A stretch of DNA of 64,000 nt from JANWVO01 sp037446555 (GTDB lineage Bacteria > Acidobacteriota > Terriglobia > Bryobacterales > Bryobacteraceae). The notes beneath the pieces are model-generated. The model ran no database searches. It was not told the DNA's origin and saw only the letters and a list, made by a program, of their open reading frames with translations. Below, piece after piece: positions 61,291 through 64,000 of the stretch; position 1 is the first letter of the stretch; each line of letters begins with the position of its first letter. Both the position numbers and the translations under genes were made by a program. The stretch is taken from the NCBI GenBank assembly GCA_037446555.1, contig JBBIIK010000013.1, forward strand, positions 1-64,000. The letters are read 5' to 3'.

Positions 61291-62541
61291 ATGAACCGCC
61301 GGGATGCCGTAGCGCTGTCCCTGTTCGGCGTCGCCGCCCGCGGCGCTTCCTCTACCGTGAGGCCGCTGCCGCCAGCCGCGCTGCGCGAGAAGGATCCGGA
61401 AAAATACTGGCTCCAGGTGCGGCGCGAGCAGTTCCTGCTGCCCGGCTGGCGCGCCTTCCTCAACAACGGCAGCCTCGGCGTGGCGCCGCGCCCGGTAGTG
61501 CGCGCAGTGACCGAATCTCTGGAAACCGCCGCCGCGCTGCTTCGCGACGATTACCCGCGCTGGGGCTACGAGAATCTGGACGAGGAGCGCGCCGAAATGG
61601 CCGCCTTCGTGGGATGCCGCAAGGATGAGCTAGCGTTTACGCACTGCGCCACGGAGGCGATGAGCGTCATCGCCAATGGCATTGAACTCAGGGCGGGCGA
61701 CGAAGTCCTCCTCACCGATCACGAACACCCCAGCGGCATCGCCCCGTGGGCGCTGCGGGCCAAACGCCACGGCATCACCGTTCGCGAGGTGAAGCTCCCG
61801 CATCCGCCCGAGAGCGCCGCGCAACTGGCCGACGTGGTGGTCTCCGCCATCGGGCCCCGCACCCGCGTACTCAGCTTCAGTGGCATTCTCAGCCCCACCG
61901 GCGTGCTCATGCCCGTGCGCGACATCTGCCGCGCCGCGCGCGCGAAGGGCGTCCTCACCGTCGTCGACGGCGCTCACATGAACGGCCAGGTGCCGCTGCG
62001 TCTGTCCGACCTTGAGTGCGACTACTTCGCCGGAAGCCCGCACAAATGGCTGTTCGCGCCCGCCGGGTGCGGACTCATGTACATTCGCGAGGAGCACGTC
62101 GACCGCCACTGGCCGGTGATCGTCACCGGCGATTGGGACAAGACCGATTTGAAGGCCGCGCGCTTTATGAAGATCGGCACCAACAACCGCGCCATCCTCA
62201 CCGGCATGATGGAAGGCAAGCGCTTTCTGGAGGCGCTGGGCCCCGAACACGTCTACGCACGCATCCACGATCTGGCACGCAAGGTCTACGAGATGGCGCG
62301 GCAGCGGCCCTACCTGAAGCTGCTCAGCTCTGCCGATCACCGGCTTTACGGCGCGCTCGTCACCGTCGCGTTCCCGGATAACTTCCCGTTCGACCAGCTC
62401 TGGCGCAAAGCGAAGGAGCGCAGGATCTGGCTTTACGGCGGGCAGCGGCTGCGCATCTCCACTCCCATCCACCTGCGCGCCTCGGACATCGAAGCGACGT
62501 TCGCGCTCTTCGACGAAGTGGCGGGCTACAAGGCGGCATGA
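61291..62541 (+). CDS. Class V aminotransferase, isopenicillin-N-epimerase-like
   Basis: A 416-residue PLP enzyme. The N-terminus MNRRDAVALSLFGVAARG looks like a Tat-type leader, so it may be exported. The PLP fold follows: FLNNGSLGVAPRPVVRAV, AFTHCATEAMSVIANGIEL, LLTDHEHPSGIAPW, VVDGAHMNGQVPLRL and the lysine-bearing YFAGSPHKWLFAPAGCGLMY. The branch includes isopenicillin N epimerase and cysteine-desulfurase-like enzymes; the substrate is unknown. It overlaps the next gene by four bases. Confidence 0.8.
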   Translation: MNRRDAVALSLFGVAARGASSTVRPLPPAALREKDPEKYWLQVRREQFLLPGWRAFLNNGSLGVAPRPVVRAVTESLETAAALLRDDYPRWGYENLDEERAEMAAFVGCRKDELAFTHCATEAMSVIANGIELRAGDEVLLTDHEHPSGIAPWALRAKRHGITVREVKLPHPPESAAQLADVVVSAIGPRTRVLSFSGILSPTGVLMPVRDICRAARAKGVLTVVDGAHMNGQVPLRLSDLECDYFAGSPHKWLFAPAGCGLMYIREEHVDRHWPVIVTGDWDKTDLKAARFMKIGTNNRAILTGMMEGKRFLEALGPEHVYARIHDLARKVYEMARQRPYLKLLSSADHRLYGALVTVAFPDNFPFDQLWRKAKERRIWLYGGQRLRISTPIHLRASDIEATFALFDEVAGYKAA

Positions 62542-62990
62542 GAGATCCACTCCGGGAAGCCGCCGCGCTTCTCGACTCGCAATGGACCATGGTGCTTGGC
62601 GTCGGCCTCGAGCCGGTCGGCGTCCACTCGTCGCCCCTCTACTTCGTCCGCGGCGAGGGCTTCACACTGTATTGGCTCAGCTCCCCAGACAGCCTCCACA
62701 GCCGCGCCCTCGCCGCCGGAGGTCAGGCCTCGGCGGCTGTGTTCCGCCCGTCCCGCAAATGGACGGAGCTGCGCGGCCTTCAGATCCGCGGCACGGCGCA
62801 AGCCGTACGGAAACAACGCGCCTTGATCGAGAAATACAAGTCCAAGTTCGGGCTGGGTGGTGAACTGGACGCGGTGATCGGACGCAGCCGGCTGTACCGG
62901 CTGGAACCGCGATGGATGCGGCTTATCGACAACCGCCGCGGCTTCGGCTGGAATATGGAATGGAAATTCCCGCTTTCCGAGGCAAAATGA
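62538..62990 (+). CDS. Pyridoxamine 5'-phosphate oxidase-like flavin-binding protein
   Basis: The 150-residue protein has the split-barrel fold of PNPOx-like proteins: VHSSPLYFVRGEGFTLYWLS, ASAAVFRPSRKW, GLQIRGTAQAV and YRLEPRWMRLIDNRRGFG. These bind FMN or F420 and act on pyridoxal compounds or serve as reductases. Coupling to a PLP-dependent aminotransferase (ATGA overlap) makes a vitamin B6 link attractive but unproven. Its TGA overlaps the peptidase ATG. Confidence 0.7.
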   Translation: MRDPLREAAALLDSQWTMVLGVGLEPVGVHSSPLYFVRGEGFTLYWLSSPDSLHSRALAAGGQASAAVFRPSRKWTELRGLQIRGTAQAVRKQRALIEKYKSKFGLGGELDAVIGRSRLYRLEPRWMRLIDNRRGFGWNMEWKFPLSEAK

Positions 62991-64000
62991 AACATAAATT
63001 TCTGAGATTTTCTCCCATTTGTCTGGCTGCCGCTGCCATGGCGGCGCTGGCCCCGGATGAGGCCCGGCTGCTCTCTCCGATCACCGCGGATCTGCTGAAG
63101 GCGCACGTCTCCTTCCTTGCCTCCGATGCTCTGGAGGGGCGCGATACGCCCTCCCGCGGGCTGGATGCCGCGGCCGAATACATCACCAGCCAGTTCCGCC
63201 GCCTTGGCCTGCAGCCGGGCGCGGGCTCAAGCTATTTCCAGGTAGCGGGGATGGACAACGTTACCCGCCCGGCAGAAGGATTTTCGCTCGAAGTCCGCTG
63301 GAACGGCGGGCAATACTCCGCCGGCGCCTCCCGCGCCGCCGTCCTCTCCGGAGACGCGCTGCAGCTCGATTCCGCTCCCGTCGTGCGCGTCACATGGATG
63401 TCCCCGGACGACCCTCTCCCGCCCCGCGAATCCGTGGAAGGCAAGGTCGTCCTGCTCAGCGCTCCCCCGCGCGGCGCCGCGTTCATGCAAAAGCGCCGCG
63501 AATTGCTCGCGCTCGGGCCGGAAGCCGTTATCGCCACAGGTCCCACCTTCCGCCCTCGCAGCATGCTGGAGGAACGCCACGATCCAGCCCGGCGCACTGC
63601 CCCCCTGATTCATATCTCAGATCCGGACTTCGCCAAAGCCTTGGAGGCGATGGATGGCCCCGCCACGGCGAGCATCCGCGTGCCGGCGCCCCAGCGGCAG
63701 CCTGTGTACCTGAAAAACGTCGCCGCCGTGCTCGAAGGCGGCGATCCGAAGCTGAAGCACGAGTACATCCTGCTGTCGGCGCACTATGACCACGTCGGCG
63801 TGCGGGACGGCGCCGAAGACCGCATTTTCAACGGCGCCAACGACAACGCCAGCGGTACGGCCACCGTGCTGGCTCTGGCTGAGGCCTTCGCCCGCCACCC
63901 GGTGCGGCCGCGGCGCAGCCTCGTGTTCCTGCTCTATTTCGGCGAGGAGCGCGGGCTTGTGGGCTCGCGCTACTACGCGCGCAATCCGCTGTTCCCGTTG
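62987..64000 (+). CDS. M28-family metallopeptidase, C-terminally cut by window edge
   Basis: At least 338 residues are visible. A signal peptide (FLRFSPICLAAAAMAALA) is followed by a prodomain-like region. It contains LKAHVSFLASDALEGRDTPS and a PA-domain-like stretch (VVRVTWMSPDDPLPPRESVE), then the zinc-binding catalytic core: YILLSAHYDHVG (His/Asp), NGANDNASGTATVLA (Asp) and YFGEERGLVGSRYYA (Glu pair). It is probably a secreted aminopeptidase. The first codons are AT-rich. It overlaps the PNPOx-like gene (ATGA). The final zinc ligand lies beyond the window. Confidence 0.88.
   Translation, partial: MKHKFLRFSPICLAAAAMAALAPDEARLLSPITADLLKAHVSFLASDALEGRDTPSRGLDAAAEYITSQFRRLGLQPGAGSSYFQVAGMDNVTRPAEGFSLEVRWNGGQYSAGASRAAVLSGDALQLDSAPVVRVTWMSPDDPLPPRESVEGKVVLLSAPPRGAAFMQKRRELLALGPEAVIATGPTFRPRSMLEERHDPARRTAPLIHISDPDFAKALEAMDGPATASIRVPAPQRQPVYLKNVAAVLEGGDPKLKHEYILLSAHYDHVGVRDGAEDRIFNGANDNASGTATVLALAEAFARHPVRPRRSLVFLLYFGEERGLVGSRYYARNPLFPL

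Overview
The window is a GC-rich chromosomal segment, densely packed, with many genes overlapping by 1-13 bases. The gene content suggests an Acidobacteriota member close to Bryobacterales/Solibacter: several Gfo/Idh/MocA oxidoreductases, DUF1080 and acetylxylan-esterase-like secreted proteins, Tat-type RR leaders, a DUF507 protein, fused E1 dehydrogenase, a CAAX-related protease and a TPR lipoprotein. This placement rests on gene content only. No rRNA, tRNA or CRISPR array was recognised.

Left edge (1-5.4 kb): the end of an IS3-family element lies beside a gene-poor stretch. Then comes a small TPR gene, a flagellin gene with a sigma-28-like promoter and a structured leader, and, divergently, two tandem paralogous glycosyltransferase-like genes. 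An AlkZ-like winged-helix gene and a secreted beta-propeller-like protein follow.

7.5-25.4 kb: a three-gene sugar operon (PMI-like cupin, TIM-barrel isomerase, Gfo/Idh/MocA dehydrogenase). On the minus strand lies smc-uridine kinase-saccharopine dehydrogenase-like plus a 53-residue membrane protein. Next are a TPR/polytopic membrane protein pair, ribokinase, a tandem DUF507 protein, an RraA-like protein, an epimerase/GT4 pair and a Tat-exported oxidoreductase.

25.5-39.5 kb (plus strand): a stand-alone heptose-1-phosphate adenylyltransferase overlaps mfd. It is followed by a SurA-like foldase, a YhaM-like HD nuclease, a BlaI-like repressor, a large TPR lipoprotein with a CAAX-related protease (an exosortase-type pairing), and a four-gene heptose cluster (deoxyhypusine-synthase-like protein, HldE-type kinase, ROK kinase, GmhA-like isomerase), then a secreted polysaccharide deacetylase.

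39.5-49.4 kb: on the minus strand a cobalamin salvage/uptake operon reads CobQ-like, CobD-like, BtuF, BtuD, BtuC, followed by a MacB/LolD-type ABC pair. An Rrf2 regulator with three cysteines lies divergently from a glycogen phosphorylase, with a perfect palindrome between them.

49.6-64 kb: a zinc-ribbon protein, zinc alcohol dehydrogenase, serS divergent from a fused E1 2-oxoacid dehydrogenase, HAD and esterase genes, hemL overlapped by a geranylgeranyl-reductase-family gene and a small lipoprotein, and on the plus strand a DUF1080 protein, a class V aminotransferase, a PNPOx-like protein and an M28 peptidase cut by the window edge.

Two themes recur. Several transcription units begin with a TANNNT-type hexamer 6-8 bases before the start codon and no convincing Shine-Dalgarno sequence, which suggests leaderless mRNAs. 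Several proteins are recognisable family members that lack key catalytic residues (CobQ-like, first glycosyltransferase, AlkZ-like).
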